From the NCBI RefSeq assembly GCF_020535245.1, contig NZ_CP084910.1, forward strand, positions 1,154,501-1,218,500: a DNA stretch of 64,000 nucleotides, read 5' to 3'. This DNA is from Asticcacaulis sp. AND118 (GTDB lineage Bacteria > Pseudomonadota > Alphaproteobacteria > Caulobacterales > Caulobacteraceae). The notes under the pieces were generated by a model. It made no database searches and had not been told where the DNA came from. It saw only the letters and a program-made list of their open reading frames with translations. Position numbers and translations under genes: made by a program. Position 1 is the stretch's first letter, and every line of letters begins with the position of its first letter. Positions 49,958 to 59,142 of the stretch are shown here, one piece after another.

Positions 49958-50143
49958 ATGCGCGAACCTGTTCCGTCCTTACCTGACACGCAAGACGACA
50001 TCATCGATGCGGCGCAGCGCGCCGAGGTAATCGACTACATCCGTGAGATGACGAAGGAACTGTCGGTGCTGGCCGAACGGGCCCAGTGCGCGCCGCTGAG
50101 CGATTGCCTGAGGCAGGCCTATGACAAGGCGAACGCTTTGTAG
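49958..50143 (+). CDS. small conserved alphaproteobacterial protein
   Basis: A 61-residue acidic protein with the core EVIDYIREMTKELSVLAERA followed by QCAPLSDCLRQAYDKAN. Short helical proteins of this pattern occur in many Alphaproteobacteria; the function is not known to me. An ATG at 49946 would add four residues. It stands between topA and the next secreted protein. Confidence 0.7.
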   Translation: MREPVPSLPDTQDDIIDAAQRAEVIDYIREMTKELSVLAERAQCAPLSDCLRQAYDKANAL

Positions 50144-50192
50144 CCTTCACATTATGAGCATATAGTGGCCCTCCAATAGGGGAGGGAAGGCT

Positions 50193-50576
50193 ATGCGGTC
50201 TGTTATTCTGGCAGGGTTATTGTGCCTCATGTCCGTTGAGGCGGGCGCGCAACAAAGCCTGCCTCTCAGTGCTTTCGAAGGGCCGGCCTTGTCGGAGGGC
50301 GAAATGAAGGCGGCTGTCAACTATATCGAGTCGCATGTCGTCATGCCGGAGCAAGCCGAGCCCAAGGCGGCCTATGGACGCTACTATGCTCAGGAAAAGG
50401 GCATCGTATACGGGTTTTACGCAAGGCTGCGTCCGGGGCATAAATGGAAACCGGGCGTGCATATTGTGGCAGACTACGCAAAGTTTCCCGGTGTTATGGA
50501 CGGCGGGTGCTCTTTTATCGACATCATTTACCTGCCGTCGAAACAAGCGCTTGCGGCGGATTGCCATGGCCTGTGA
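50193..50576 (+). CDS. small secreted protein
   Basis: A 127-residue protein with a signal peptide (MRSVILAGLLCLMSVEAGAQ, cut near residue 19). The mature part has a helical start and a beta-rich end (KGIVYGFYARLRPGHKW, GGCSFIDIIYLPSKQAL) with two cysteines likely to form a disulfide. I do not recognise the family. AGGGGAGGGAAGG precedes ATG 50193. It ends 15 bp before the convergent dprA. Confidence 0.65.
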   Translation: MRSVILAGLLCLMSVEAGAQQSLPLSAFEGPALSEGEMKAAVNYIESHVVMPEQAEPKAAYGRYYAQEKGIVYGFYARLRPGHKWKPGVHIVADYAKFPGVMDGGCSFIDIIYLPSKQALAADCHGL

Positions 50577-50591
50577 CAAGGCGAGCTGGAT

Positions 50592-51740
50592 TTAGCTTCT
50601 GATATATTGGCCGTCGGAGGTCGTGACGATCAGGCCGGCGATTTCCAGTTCCCCCAGCGCCGCGAGACCGACATGCGCCGGTGCCCCGCTGAGGCGCAGC
50701 AGGTCTTCGCGTGGGGTGGGGACCGGACTGATCAGGCTGAGAAGCCGGTCGCGCAGGGAGTCGATGGCCTCATCGAGGTCCCCGTCGTCAAACGCGCTGA
50801 CAGCATGCAACGGGACGGCGGGCACCGGGCGCTCGAACAGGGTCATCTGGGCGTCCAGCGTGCGCAATATATCGTCAACGCCCTCGCACAGGGTTGCGCC
50901 CTGACGGATCAGGTCGTTGGTGCCGCGGCAGCGCGGATCGAGCGGCGACCCCGGCACGGCGAAGACCTCGCGGCCCTGCTCGTTGGCCAGCCGCGCGGTG
51001 ATCAGCGAGCCCGATTTCAGCTCGGCCTCGACAACCACGGTGCCCCGCGTCAGGCCGCTGATGACGCGGTTGCGGCGCGGGAAGTCTCCGGCGCGGGCGC
51101 GGTAACCCACAGGGCTTTCGGAGATCAGCACGCCGTAAGTGCGGATCGCGTGATAGAGGTCGGTATTGTCGGGCGGATAGATGTCGTCCACCCCGCCACC
51201 GAGCACCGCCGCCGTACCGGTCTTGAGGCTGCCCGTATGGGCCTGCGTATCTATGCCGCGCGCCAGACCGGAGACGACGAAAAAGCCCGCTTCCCCCAGT
51301 TCTCTGGCCAGATTGTGCGCGATGCGCTGCCCGGCGGCGGAGGCATTGCGCGCGCCGACAATGGCGATGGCGCGTTCGGGCAGGATGGTCTGTTCGCCCC
51401 ACATCCACAGGACCGGCGGCGCGGCAGGGATTTCCGCCAGCAGTTTCGGGTAGTCGGCGTCGCCCAGCACCACCAGTCGCGCGCCCACCTTGTGGCCACG
51501 CGCGATCTCCGCCTCGACGGCTTCGGCGGGGGCCGCGACGATGCCGCCCCCGGCGCGTCTGGCGATCAGGGGCAGGTTTTCGACGGCCTTTACGGCGCTG
51601 CCGAAGCGCAGGATCAACTGGTGGAAATGGACCGGGCCAATGCGGCTGGTGCGCGCCAGTCTGAGCCGGGCAAAGCGTTCCCCATCGCTCATACAGGCGG
51701 GAAATCGTCCGAAATGTGCGCCTTCCCCCCAGTCGGCCAT
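50592..51740 (-). CDS. dprA: DNA-processing protein DprA
   Basis: A 382-residue protein that loads RecA on incoming single-stranded DNA during natural transformation. The Rossmann-type core has GARNASAAGQRIAHNLAREL, FFVVSGLARGIDTQAH and GGGVDDIYPP; the carboxy-terminal winged helix (LLRLSGAPAHVGLAALGELE) is present. The start 51740 is one base beyond the plsY stop; an in-frame extension would only copy plsY in another frame. No other competence gene is in the window. Confidence 0.92.
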   Translation of the reverse strand: MADWGEGAHFGRFPACMSDGERFARLRLARTSRIGPVHFHQLILRFGSAVKAVENLPLIARRAGGGIVAAPAEAVEAEIARGHKVGARLVVLGDADYPKLLAEIPAAPPVLWMWGEQTILPERAIAIVGARNASAAGQRIAHNLARELGEAGFFVVSGLARGIDTQAHTGSLKTGTAAVLGGGVDDIYPPDNTDLYHAIRTYGVLISESPVGYRARAGDFPRRNRVISGLTRGTVVVEAELKSGSLITARLANEQGREVFAVPGSPLDPRCRGTNDLIRQGATLCEGVDDILRTLDAQMTLFERPVPAVPLHAVSAFDDGDLDEAIDSLRDRLLSLISPVPTPREDLLRLSGAPAHVGLAALGELEIAGLIVTTSDGQYIRS

Positions 51741-51741
51741 G

Positions 51742-52389
51742 TCAGAGATCGACCGCCGGTTCGGCGGGCTTTTTCTTGCCGATCCTGGGCTCCTCGCCCT
51801 TGAGCAGGCGGCGGATATTGTCGCGGTGGCGGACATAGATCAGCACGGCCATGAACAGGGCCATGACCACGAAGGCGTGCGGCTGATCGAACAGCAGGCC
51901 CAGCGGCGCGATCAGGGCGGCGGCGACCAGCGCCGACAGCGACGAGATGCGGAAGATAAAGGCGGTGAGAAGCCACGTCGCCCCGGCCAGCAAACCCATG
52001 GGCCAGGCGGCGGCGAACAGGGTGCCGAGGAAGGTCGCCACGCCCTTGCCGCCCTTGAACTTCAGCCACACCGGGAACAAGTGTCCCAGAAACGCCGCGC
52101 CGCCGGCCAGCGCCATGCCGGTGCGGCGGGTTTCCTGATCGACGCTCAGCAGCAGGGCATAGGCCAGCCCCACGGCCATAGCGCCCTTGCCTGTGTCGCC
52201 CAGAAAGGTGAGCAGGGCCAGATCCTTGCGTCCGGTTCTTAGCACATTGGTCGCGCCGATATTGCCCGACCCGACGCTGCGGATATCGATGCCGGCCAGC
52301 CGGGTCAGCACGACACCGAACGGGATCGACCCCAGCAGGTAGCCGCCGATCACGGCAAAGGCAAAGATGGTCCAGTCGGGCAGAGGCAT
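51742..52389 (-). CDS. plsY: glycerol-3-phosphate acyltransferase PlsY
   Basis: Inner-membrane enzyme that transfers an acyl group from acyl-phosphate to glycerol-3-phosphate. A 215-residue protein with about six helices and the three PlsY loops: GSIPFGVVLTRLAGIDIRSV near the start, GSGNIGATNVLRTGRKDLAL, and KFKGGKGVATFLG. It is a housekeeping phospholipid gene. A short gap (14 bp) separates it from the dihydroorotase homologue; it probably shares an operon with dprA. Confidence 0.95.
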   Translation of the reverse strand: MPLPDWTIFAFAVIGGYLLGSIPFGVVLTRLAGIDIRSVGSGNIGATNVLRTGRKDLALLTFLGDTGKGAMAVGLAYALLLSVDQETRRTGMALAGGAAFLGHLFPVWLKFKGGKGVATFLGTLFAAAWPMGLLAGATWLLTAFIFRISSLSALVAAALIAPLGLLFDQPHAFVVMALFMAVLIYVRHRDNIRRLLKGEEPRIGKKKPAEPAVDL

Positions 52390-52403
52390 TGCGGGGCTTT
52401 CAA

Positions 52404-53699
52404 TCAGGCCTGATAGACGATTCGACCGTCCACCAGCGTCAGTTCCACCTTGCCCTGTAATGTGCGGTTTTCAAAGGGGGAGTTCTTCGATTTCGACAGG
52501 ATGTCGCTTTCGCGCAAGGCGAAGGGGGCGTCGATATCGACCACAATCAGGTCTGCAGGCGCACCCGGAGCCAGTCGTCCGGCCTCCAGACCGATCAGTT
52601 GCGCCGGATTGATGGTCACGGTGCGCAGCAGGTCGATCAGCGGAATGTCGCGGTCGTGGTGCAGGCCGATCAGGGCCGCCAGCAGGGTCTGAAGCCCGAT
52701 GGCGCCCGGCTCGGCTTCGGAGAACGGACGGCGTTTGTCTTCGGCAGGCAGGGGCGTGTGGTTCGACACCACCACATCGATCAGGCCGTCGGCCAGCGCC
52801 TCGACCAGCGCCGTGCGGTCGTCTTCGGAACGCAGCGGCGGGTCGAGGCGGTAGAAGGTGCGGTAGTCGCCGATGTCGATCTCGTTGAACACCAGATGGT
52901 TGATCGAGGTTGAGGCGTAGACGTCGAGCCCTTTCGCCTTGGCCTGAGCGATGGCCTTGATCGACCCGGCGGTGGTGATCTGATCGACCAGCAGGCGCGC
53001 GCCGGTCAGCTCGACCAGAGCCAGATCGCGCTCCAGCGCGATGCGCTCAGCCAGCGCCGACACGCCGGACAGGCCCATGCGCGCGGCCATTTCGCCGGAG
53101 GTGGCCACGGCCCCGTCCGACAGCCACGGCTCCTTGGGGCGGTGGGCGATCAGGGCGTTGAAGCCGTTGGCGTAGGACAGGACGCGGGCCAGCACCTTGG
53201 AATTTATGATCGGGTTTTCGACATCGGTGAAATAGACGGCGCCGGATTCGCTCATCAGGCCGATTTCGGCCATCTGCTTGCCGTTATGGCCCTTGGTGGC
53301 GGCTCCGGCGGGATAGACGTGGACCAGCTCGATATCGCGGGCGCGGCGCAGGATGAAATCGACCATGGCCGGCTCGTCGATCACCGGGTCGGTGTCGGGC
53401 TGAACCACCATCGAGGTCACGCCCCCGGCGGCAGCGGCGCGGCTGGCGGATTTGAGCGTTTCCTTGGGCTCGGCCCCCGGTTCGCCGGTCTTGACGCGCA
53501 GGTCGATCAGGCCGGGGCAGACCACCTTGCCGTCGCAGTCGATGACCTTCATGTCGGCGGAGCCCGACGGCAGGTGCGCGGTGTGCAGCACTTCGGCGAT
53601 GACGCCTTCGGTGAGGATCAGGCTGCCCAGACCGTCATAGTCGCTGGCCGGATCGATCAGGCGGGCATTGACCAGGGCTATCGGCTGACTTTGTTTCAT
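52404..53699 (-). CDS. dihydroorotase homologue lacking metal ligands (PyrC-like pseudo-enzyme)
   Basis: A 431-residue protein of the class I dihydroorotase family. Active members bind zinc through DxHxH near residue 68, a second His near 186, a His in an HVSTAGS-like motif and an Asp in a DHAPH-like motif. Here these read DLRVKTGEPG (R68, K70), H186 (kept), VDQITTAGS (Q240) and SNHTP (N313). Three of the four sites are lost, so it is probably non-catalytic. Such proteins are known to assemble with PyrB, and pyrB is the gene directly before it. Confidence 0.88.
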   Translation of the reverse strand: MKQSQPIALVNARLIDPASDYDGLGSLILTEGVIAEVLHTAHLPSGSADMKVIDCDGKVVCPGLIDLRVKTGEPGAEPKETLKSASRAAAAGGVTSMVVQPDTDPVIDEPAMVDFILRRARDIELVHVYPAGAATKGHNGKQMAEIGLMSESGAVYFTDVENPIINSKVLARVLSYANGFNALIAHRPKEPWLSDGAVATSGEMAARMGLSGVSALAERIALERDLALVELTGARLLVDQITTAGSIKAIAQAKAKGLDVYASTSINHLVFNEIDIGDYRTFYRLDPPLRSEDDRTALVEALADGLIDVVVSNHTPLPAEDKRRPFSEAEPGAIGLQTLLAALIGLHHDRDIPLIDLLRTVTINPAQLIGLEAGRLAPGAPADLIVVDIDAPFALRESDILSKSKNSPFENRTLQGKVELTLVDGRIVYQA

Positions 53700-53721
53700 A
53701 TTCTGACGCCCTCGTTTTTCA

Positions 53722-53910
53722 TACCTCCCCGACTTGTCGGGGAGGGGGACCGCACGAGCCTGCCTTCAGGCAGGTGAGATGTGGTGGTGGGGGTTCTTGC
53801 TTCACTTAATTCGGCAGGGAAGGTGGTGAGTAGGGAAGATACCCCACCACCGCATCTGGCGCTTTGCGCGTCGGGCTGTCCCCCTCCCCAGCAAGCTGGG
53901 GAGGAATGAA
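53722..53910. repeat. family B inverted pair between pyrB and the dihydroorotase homologue
   Basis: The left unit has CCTCCCCGACTTGTCGGGGA, CCGCACGAGCCTGCC-TTC-AGGCAGGTGAG and TGTGGTGGTGGGGG; the right unit is its inverse (ACCCCACCACCGCATC through CCCCTCCCCAGCAAGCTGGG). The facing pair can make a very large hairpin inside what is otherwise an operon, so it may reduce read-through from pyrB. Confidence 0.85.
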
Positions 53911-53916
53911 AGGGGC

Positions 53917-54912
53917 TCATCGGTCGGTCTCCAGACGCGCGGCAAGGCTGGCCAGCACGGCCATGCGGGCGGCGACGCCCATCTCCACCTGATCTTGGAT
54001 AAGCGAGATCGACAGATCGTCGGCCACTTCGGAGTCGATTTCGACGCCGCGGTTCATCGGGCCGGGGTGCATGACGCGCACGTCCGGCGCGGCGACGGCC
54101 AGCTTTTCGCGGTCCAGACCGAAATAGCGGAAATATTCGCGGGTCGACGGGATGAAGGCCCCGTCCATGCGTTCTAGCTGAAGGCGCAGCATCATCACCA
54201 CATTGGCCCCGGTAATCCCGGCCTTCATGTCGTGATAGACCTCCACACCCCATTCATCGGCATCGCCGGGGATCAGGGTCGGCGGTCCGACGAGGCGCAC
54301 ATTGGCCCCCATGGCATTGAGCAGGATGACGTTGGAACGCGCCACGCGGCTGTGGGCCACATCGCCGCAGATGGCCACGGTCAGGCTGTCGACATGGCCG
54401 AAGGCGCGACGGATCGACAACATGTCGAGCAGGGCCTGGGTGGGGTGCTGGTGTTGACCGTCGCCGGCATTGACGACGCTGCACCCGACCTTCTGCCCCA
54501 GAAGCTGCGCCGCGCCGGACGCCGAATGGCGCACGACCAGCAGGTCGGGCTTCATGGCGTTGAGCGTCACCGCCGTGTCGATCAGGGTCTCGCCCTTGGC
54601 GACGCTGGAGGTGCGCGGGTTCATATTGACCGTATCGGCCCCCAGACGCTTGCCCGCCAGCTCGAAAGACGACATGGTGCGCGTCGAGTTCTCGAAGAAC
54701 AGATTGACCTGCGTGCGCCCCTTGAGCAGATCGAGCTTTTTATTGGTGCGCCGGTTCAGTTCCACGAACACATCGGCCAGATCGAGCAGGGCCAGAATGT
54801 CGGGCGGATCAAGGTCCTGAGCGGCGTTGAAATGCCGTTTGGGGAACGGAAAGAGGCGCGACTGGATCATCTCCAGCAACACCTGCGGATCTTGGGGGGC
54901 AATGCGCGTCAT
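53917..54912 (-). CDS. pyrB: aspartate carbamoyltransferase catalytic subunit
   Basis: Second step of pyrimidine synthesis: carbamoyl phosphate plus aspartate gives carbamoyl aspartate. A 331-residue protein with the carbamoyl-phosphate loop [11 protein letters not shown], the [12 protein letters not shown] block, [17 protein letters not shown] and [14 protein letters not shown]. The length is normal and no regulatory subunit (pyrI) is present. It sits before the non-catalytic dihydroorotase homologue, the usual arrangement for a PyrB-pseudo-DHO complex. Confidence 0.95.
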   Translation of the reverse strand: MTRIAPQDPQVLLEMIQSRLFPFPKRHFNAAQDLDPPDILALLDLADVFVELNRRTNKKLDLLKGRTQVNLFFENSTRTMSSFELAGKRLGADTVNMNPRTSSVAKGETLIDTAVTLNAMKPDLLVVRHSASGAAQLLGQKVGCSVVNAGDGQHQHPTQALLDMLSIRRAFGHVDSLTVAICGDVAHSRVARSNVILLNAMGANVRLVGPPTLIPGDADEWGVEVYHDMKAGITGANVVMMLRLQLERMDGAFIPSTREYFRYFGLDREKLAVAAPDVRVMHPGPMNRGVEIDSEVADDLSISLIQDQVEMGVAARMAVLASLAARLETDR

Positions 54913-55003
54913 AAAGGGCGGCTATACCCCACGACTCAAGGGGAGGGAAGGGGCAATCGCCGCCGACCGACCGTAGTCAGACGACGGCGATGCGCAAAGC
55001 CCC

Positions 55004-56050
55004 TTACGCCTTGTTCAGCGACGCGATGTCGATGACGAAGCGGTAGCGCACGTCGGACTTGATGACGCGCTCATAGGCTTCGTTGATGTCCTGAATGTCG
55101 ATCAGTTCGATATCCGAGACGATGTTGTGTTCGCCGCAGAAGTCGAGCATTTCCTGCGTTTCCTTGATAGAGCCGATCATCGACCCGGCCAGGGTCTTGC
55201 GGCCGGGGATGAGCGAGAAGGCGTGAACGGGGACGGGGTTGTCCGGCACGCCGACCAGCACCATGGTGCCATCGACCTTGAGCAGGCCCAGATAGGCGTT
55301 CCAGTCGATCGGGGCCGACACCGTATTGATGATCAGGTCGAAGGTGCCCGCCAGAGTCTTGAAGGTTTCCGCGTCATTGGTGGGGTAGTAATGATCGGCC
55401 CCCAGACGCAGGGCGTCGTCCTTCTTGGCCAGAGACTGGCTGAGCACGGTGACTTCGGCCCCCAGCGCGTGGGCCAGCTTGACGCCCATATGGCCAAGCC
55501 CGCCCAGACCGATAATGGCGACCTTTTTGCCCGGACCGGCGTTCCAGTGCTTCAGCGGCGACCACAGGGTGATCCCGGCGCACAGAAGCGGCGCGGCGGC
55601 GTCCTTGGGCAGGTGGTCCGGCACGCGCAGCACATAGCCTTCCTTGACCACAATATGGTCGGAATAGCCGCCATAGGTCGGCTGACCGTCGGCGTCGCGG
55701 TCATTATAGGTCTGCACCAGGCCCGGCATATATTGTTCGCGGTCTTCGTCGCGCGTCTGACACAGGCGGCAGGAATCGACGAAGCAGCCGACGCCGACCG
55801 TATCGCCTTCCTTGAATTTGGTGACTTTCGTGCCGACCTGACGCACGCGGCCGATGATTTCATGGCCGGGCACCTGCGGATAGATGCCGGGGAACCATTC
55901 GTCGCGCACCTGATGGATGTCGGAATGGCAGACGCCCGAATAGAGGATGTCGATGACCACATCGTCTTCGTTGGGGGCGCGGCGTTCAAAGGTAAAGGGT
56001 TCGAGCGGGGCCTTGGGCGAAGGCGCGGCATAGGCTTTGGCGAGCGTCAT
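55004..56050 (-). CDS. zinc-dependent NAD(P) alcohol dehydrogenase, CAD/YahK-like
   Basis: A 348-residue MDR protein. Catalytic zinc ligands are visible in [11 protein letters not shown] and GHEIIGRV; the Rossmann fold has [20 protein letters not shown]. It resembles E. coli YahK-type broad aldehyde reductases. The structural zinc loop, normally CxxCxxCx7C, reads [15 protein letters not shown]: the last two cysteines are R and M, so the second zinc is probably lost. The ATG at 56050 is preferred over a start five codons upstream. Confidence 0.87.
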   Translation of the reverse strand: MTLAKAYAAPSPKAPLEPFTFERRAPNEDDVVIDILYSGVCHSDIHQVRDEWFPGIYPQVPGHEIIGRVRQVGTKVTKFKEGDTVGVGCFVDSCRLCQTRDEDREQYMPGLVQTYNDRDADGQPTYGGYSDHIVVKEGYVLRVPDHLPKDAAAPLLCAGITLWSPLKHWNAGPGKKVAIIGLGGLGHMGVKLAHALGAEVTVLSQSLAKKDDALRLGADHYYPTNDAETFKTLAGTFDLIINTVSAPIDWNAYLGLLKVDGTMVLVGVPDNPVPVHAFSLIPGRKTLAGSMIGSIKETQEMLDFCGEHNIVSDIELIDIQDINEAYERVIKSDVRYRFVIDIASLNKA

Positions 56051-56184
56051 GGGAAATCCTTGCAAAATCGGGAGCGTTCGGGCCGCAAAAAAAGGCGCTA
56101 TTTAACTGGCGCGGCTGAGGCGGGCGAACGGATCGGATATAGGAAGCGTGCCGGGGCCTTGCCAGTCCGTAGCTGTGCGTAATC

Positions 56185-57129
56185 TTACGTCAGCAGATGA
56201 TAGAGCCACAGGAGCAGCGGCAGGCTGATCAGGCTCAGTGAAGTGGTGAGCGCCACGATTCCGGCCATCAGCGGGGCGTCACCGCCCATATGGCGCGCCT
56301 GCACATAGGCGACCGCGGCGCAAGGGGCCGCGCCGCAGCACAGCGCCACGCCCTGCGCCAGGGCATCGCCGCCGAACAGCCGGCACAGGCCCCAGCTTAT
56401 CAGCGGCACGATCAGAACCTTGAAGGCCGAGGTGGCCACCACCAGAACCGGCTGGCTGCGGATATAGGCGAAGTTCAGCCCGGCGCCGGCCAGAATAAGA
56501 CCGGTGGGAATGGCGGCATCGCCCAGCATCTTAAGGTCTTTTTCGATAAACGGCACCGACGGCACACGCAGGGCATTCAGCGCCAGCCCGATCAGGCACG
56601 ACAGGAAGATCGGGTTGGTGAACAGCCGCGCCATGACGCCGCGGAAGCTGCGATCGACCGTATCTTCGCCCTCGGGCTGCCCCCAGCGGGCCAGCACCAG
56701 TATCGAGGCCATATTGCTGAGCGGGATCAGGGCGCTCATGGCCACGGCGGCCAGGCCTACGGCTTCGGCGCCGAAGATGGAGGTGGCAATGGGCAGGAAG
56801 ACAAACGAATTGAAACGGATCAGGCCCTGAAAGACGCTGGTATAGGTGGGACCGGACAGGCGCAGCGCCGGTTTCAGCGCCAAGGCGATCAGGATGGACA
56901 GGCCGAGCGAACTGCTGACGGCCAGACTGATCGGCCCGGCACTGAGGCCCGACAGGTCGGCGTGCCAGATGGCCGGGATCAGAAAGCCCGGATAGAAGAC
57001 ATAGACGGCGATGCGTTCGATCGGCCCCCAGACGGACGGCGGCAGGAAGCCGGAGACCTTAAGCCCGAAGCCCAGCGCGATCAGCAGAAACACCGGCAGG
57101 ATGCCGTTGATAAAGACTTCGATGCTCAT
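56185..57129 (-). CDS. AEC family (auxin efflux carrier-like) transporter
   Basis: A 314-residue inner-membrane protein with eight to ten helices, opening IEVFINGILPVFLLIALGFG and repeating after the middle (LGDAAIPTGLILAGAGLNFA), as is usual for AEC permeases. Typical substrates are malate, malonate and other dicarboxylates; there is no clue here. It stands alone, transcribed after ruvX in the same direction with a 98-bp gap. Confidence 0.85.
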   Translation of the reverse strand: MSIEVFINGILPVFLLIALGFGLKVSGFLPPSVWGPIERIAVYVFYPGFLIPAIWHADLSGLSAGPISLAVSSSLGLSILIALALKPALRLSGPTYTSVFQGLIRFNSFVFLPIATSIFGAEAVGLAAVAMSALIPLSNMASILVLARWGQPEGEDTVDRSFRGVMARLFTNPIFLSCLIGLALNALRVPSVPFIEKDLKMLGDAAIPTGLILAGAGLNFAYIRSQPVLVVATSAFKVLIVPLISWGLCRLFGGDALAQGVALCCGAAPCAAVAYVQARHMGGDAPLMAGIVALTTSLSLISLPLLLWLYHLLT

Positions 57130-57227
57130 TTTTTATCCCTCACGCCCATCACGCTGCGCGACGGGCTCCGGGAGGGCGGCGACCGTTCGCCGGGGCCCTC
57201 CGGGGCCCTTTGGCGTGCGCGAGGGCC

Positions 57228-57731
57228 TCATTGGGCGCTGCGGATGCGGTCGAGCGCGCCCTGAAGGATGTAGGCGGCGGCGGAGCGGTCGATAACCTCG
57301 GCGCGTTTGGCGCGCGTCAGATCGGCCTCTTCGATCAGAAAGCGGTTCATCACTGAGGATGACCAGCGCTCGTCCCAGAACGCTATGGGCAGGTCGGGAT
57401 CGAGGTCGGCGGCGGTGAATTTCTCGGCGGGCAGGCGCAGCAGGTTGCGGGCGAAGGCGCGCACCGACTGACAGCGCGGGCCTTCGGTGCCGTCCATATT
57501 GACCGGCAGGCCGATGACCAGGCCCGAGGCTTCGCGTTGCTTCATCAGGCGCAGCAGGCGTTCGGCCTCCAGCGTGAACTTGCTCTTTTTGATCAGCTCC
57601 AGCGGCGAAGCGATGCTTAAGGAGATGTCGCTGACGGCCACGCCGATCGTTTTTTCTCCGAGATCCAGCCCGATCAGAGCGCGGCGCGGCGGCAGGGCGG
57701 CTTTCAGTTCGGTGATGTCAAGTATGGCCAT
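57228..57731 (-). CDS. ruvX: Holliday junction resolvase RuvX / pre-16S rRNA nuclease YqgF
   Basis: A 167-residue RNase H-fold protein. The blocks are LIGLDLGEKTIGVAVSD near residues 20-36, LVIGLPVNMDGTEGPRCQSV, and the acidic end DERWSSSVMNRFLIEEA and EVIDRSAAAYILQGALD. It is annotated as a Holliday junction resolvase, but the E. coli member matures the 5' end of 16S rRNA. ATG 57731 is taken because similarity begins there. Confidence 0.92.
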   Translation of the reverse strand: MAILDITELKAALPPRRALIGLDLGEKTIGVAVSDISLSIASPLELIKKSKFTLEAERLLRLMKQREASGLVIGLPVNMDGTEGPRCQSVRAFARNLLRLPAEKFTAADLDPDLPIAFWDERWSSSVMNRFLIEEADLTRAKRAEVIDRSAAAYILQGALDRIRSAQ

Positions 57732-57942
57732 GCGGCGCGGTTTGACGCGGGAACCCTTGGGAGTCAATCGGAAACGACAGCTTGGTGTGGGGTGAGGTCC
57801 TGTCTGTGACAGAGGGATGAATTACGGTTATGTAATAAATGAACACAAGTTAATGTATTGCTCTTATTTAATAATAAAATTCTGGATTTTTACTTCCGAT
57901 TGGAGCATTTGATTGTTCATGCAAAGCAACGGAATTAACAAA

Positions 57943-58296
57943 ATGAACAAGTTTTTTTCCATAGGTGTGGCCGGTGCAGCGTTGGTTATCGCCGGTGCGG
58001 CGATGGCCGAAGAGGCTCCGCGGCAAAAGACGGTACGTCTCACAGCGGTTGATCTCAACGATCCGGCGCAGGCAAAAGCGGTGCTGGATCAGTTGAAGAC
58101 GGCCGCCCATGAGGTTTGTGCAGAAGGGTTTAATTCGCCGCACGCCTTTGTCATCACCGATCGCCAATGCGAACGGATCGCCCTGCAGGAAGCGGTTTAT
58201 CAGGTCGGACACCCAGGGCTGCGCGCAGCGCAATCCGAGGATCGGGCACGTCGGGATCCTCGCGAAGAGAAACTGACGGCCGAGCGCGGTCAGTAA
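57943..58296 (+). CDS. UrcA family periplasmic protein 1
   Basis: A 117-residue exported protein; the signal peptide is cut after AGAAMA near residue 22. The mature part follows the UrcA pattern: VRLTAVDLNDPAQAKAVLDQ, LKTAAHEVCAEGF, CERIALQEAVYQ. Two cysteines probably bond. The function of the family is unknown. The start at 57943 is chosen over an ATG at 57919 for its better signal peptide. A second UrcA gene follows at 58350. Confidence 0.8.
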   Translation: MNKFFSIGVAGAALVIAGAAMAEEAPRQKTVRLTAVDLNDPAQAKAVLDQLKTAAHEVCAEGFNSPHAFVITDRQCERIALQEAVYQVGHPGLRAAQSEDRARRDPREEKLTAERGQ

Positions 58297-58349
58297 TCGT
58301 AACAATAGTAATCGTATCTTTTACTTAATTATCTACTGGAGAAGAAGCC

Positions 58350-58715
58350 GTGTTGGTAAAGCTGTCCGCCCTTGTGGCCGTTATGTCCGTTTCCCTGATC
58401 GCCGTGTCGCCGGCTTCGGCGCTTGAGCGGGGCGAAGCCACCCGTGAAGTGATCAGGGTGCCGTCCGTTTACACAAGTCCGGCTGAGATGAAGTCGGCCT
58501 ATACCCGCCTAAAAAGCGCTGCCCGTCGCGCTTGCGACTCCGGCTTGACTCGAGATCTGCAGGCCAGGGCTTCGGATCGCGCCTGCGCCGCCGCCGCGCT
58601 GGACGAGGCGGTACGCGCGTCGAACTTGCCGGAACTGATCGCCTATCATGAAGGTAAGACGGCCGGTGTGCCGATCTATGCCGACAATACGAACCGGGTG
58701 ACGACGCAGCGTTAA
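58350..58715 (+). CDS. UrcA family periplasmic protein 2
   Basis: A 121-residue protein with a signal peptide (cut near ASA, residue 24) and the UrcA core (KSAYTRLKSAARRACDSGL, SDRACAAAALDEAVRA). The GTG start has GGAGAAG upstream. It follows UrcA protein 1 by 53 bp in the same direction; the two are clearly diverged, so the duplication is old. Co-transcription is likely. Confidence 0.8.
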   Translation: MLVKLSALVAVMSVSLIAVSPASALERGEATREVIRVPSVYTSPAEMKSAYTRLKSAARRACDSGLTRDLQARASDRACAAAALDEAVRASNLPELIAYHEGKTAGVPIYADNTNRVTTQR

Positions 58716-58852
58716 ACCGCATCGCTAATCGTCCCCTGCAGCGGCGCGCCGTCCTCCCACGGCGCGCCGTTTTCGCGTTTTAAATAGCTGTACCTCTTGC
58801 CATTTGTGTCCGCCCTCGCTAACCGGGACTCCATAGATATAGGAGTCTCCGC

Positions 58853-59140
58853 ATGGCCATCGATGTGGCAACCGTGCGCAAGGTGGCGAGCCTGTCGCGC
58901 CTGCGCGAAAGCGATGAACGTCTGGAAAGCCTCGCCGGGCAGTTGAACGGCATTCTGGGCTGGATCGAGCAGCTCAACGAGGTCGACGTGTCGGACGTCC
59001 AGCCGATGACCTCCTGCGTGGAAATGACCCAGCCGCTGCGCGAGGACGTGGTGAGCGACGGCGATAAGGTCGCCGACGTTGTGTCGAATGCGCCCAAGAC
59101 CATCGACGGCTTCTTCATCGTCCCGAAGGTGGTGGAATAG
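58853..59140 (+). CDS. gatC: Asp/Glu-tRNA amidotransferase subunit C
   Basis: A 95-residue subunit that stabilises GatA-GatB in the enzyme converting Glu-tRNA(Gln) and Asp-tRNA(Asn) to the amides. Family features: [20 protein letters not shown] near the start, [20 protein letters not shown], and the end [20 protein letters not shown] precedes ATG 58853. It is two bases before gatA, so the two are co-translated. Confidence 0.93.
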   Translation: MAIDVATVRKVASLSRLRESDERLESLAGQLNGILGWIEQLNEVDVSDVQPMTSCVEMTQPLREDVVSDGDKVADVVSNAPKTIDGFFIVPKVVE

Positions 59141-59142
59141 TC

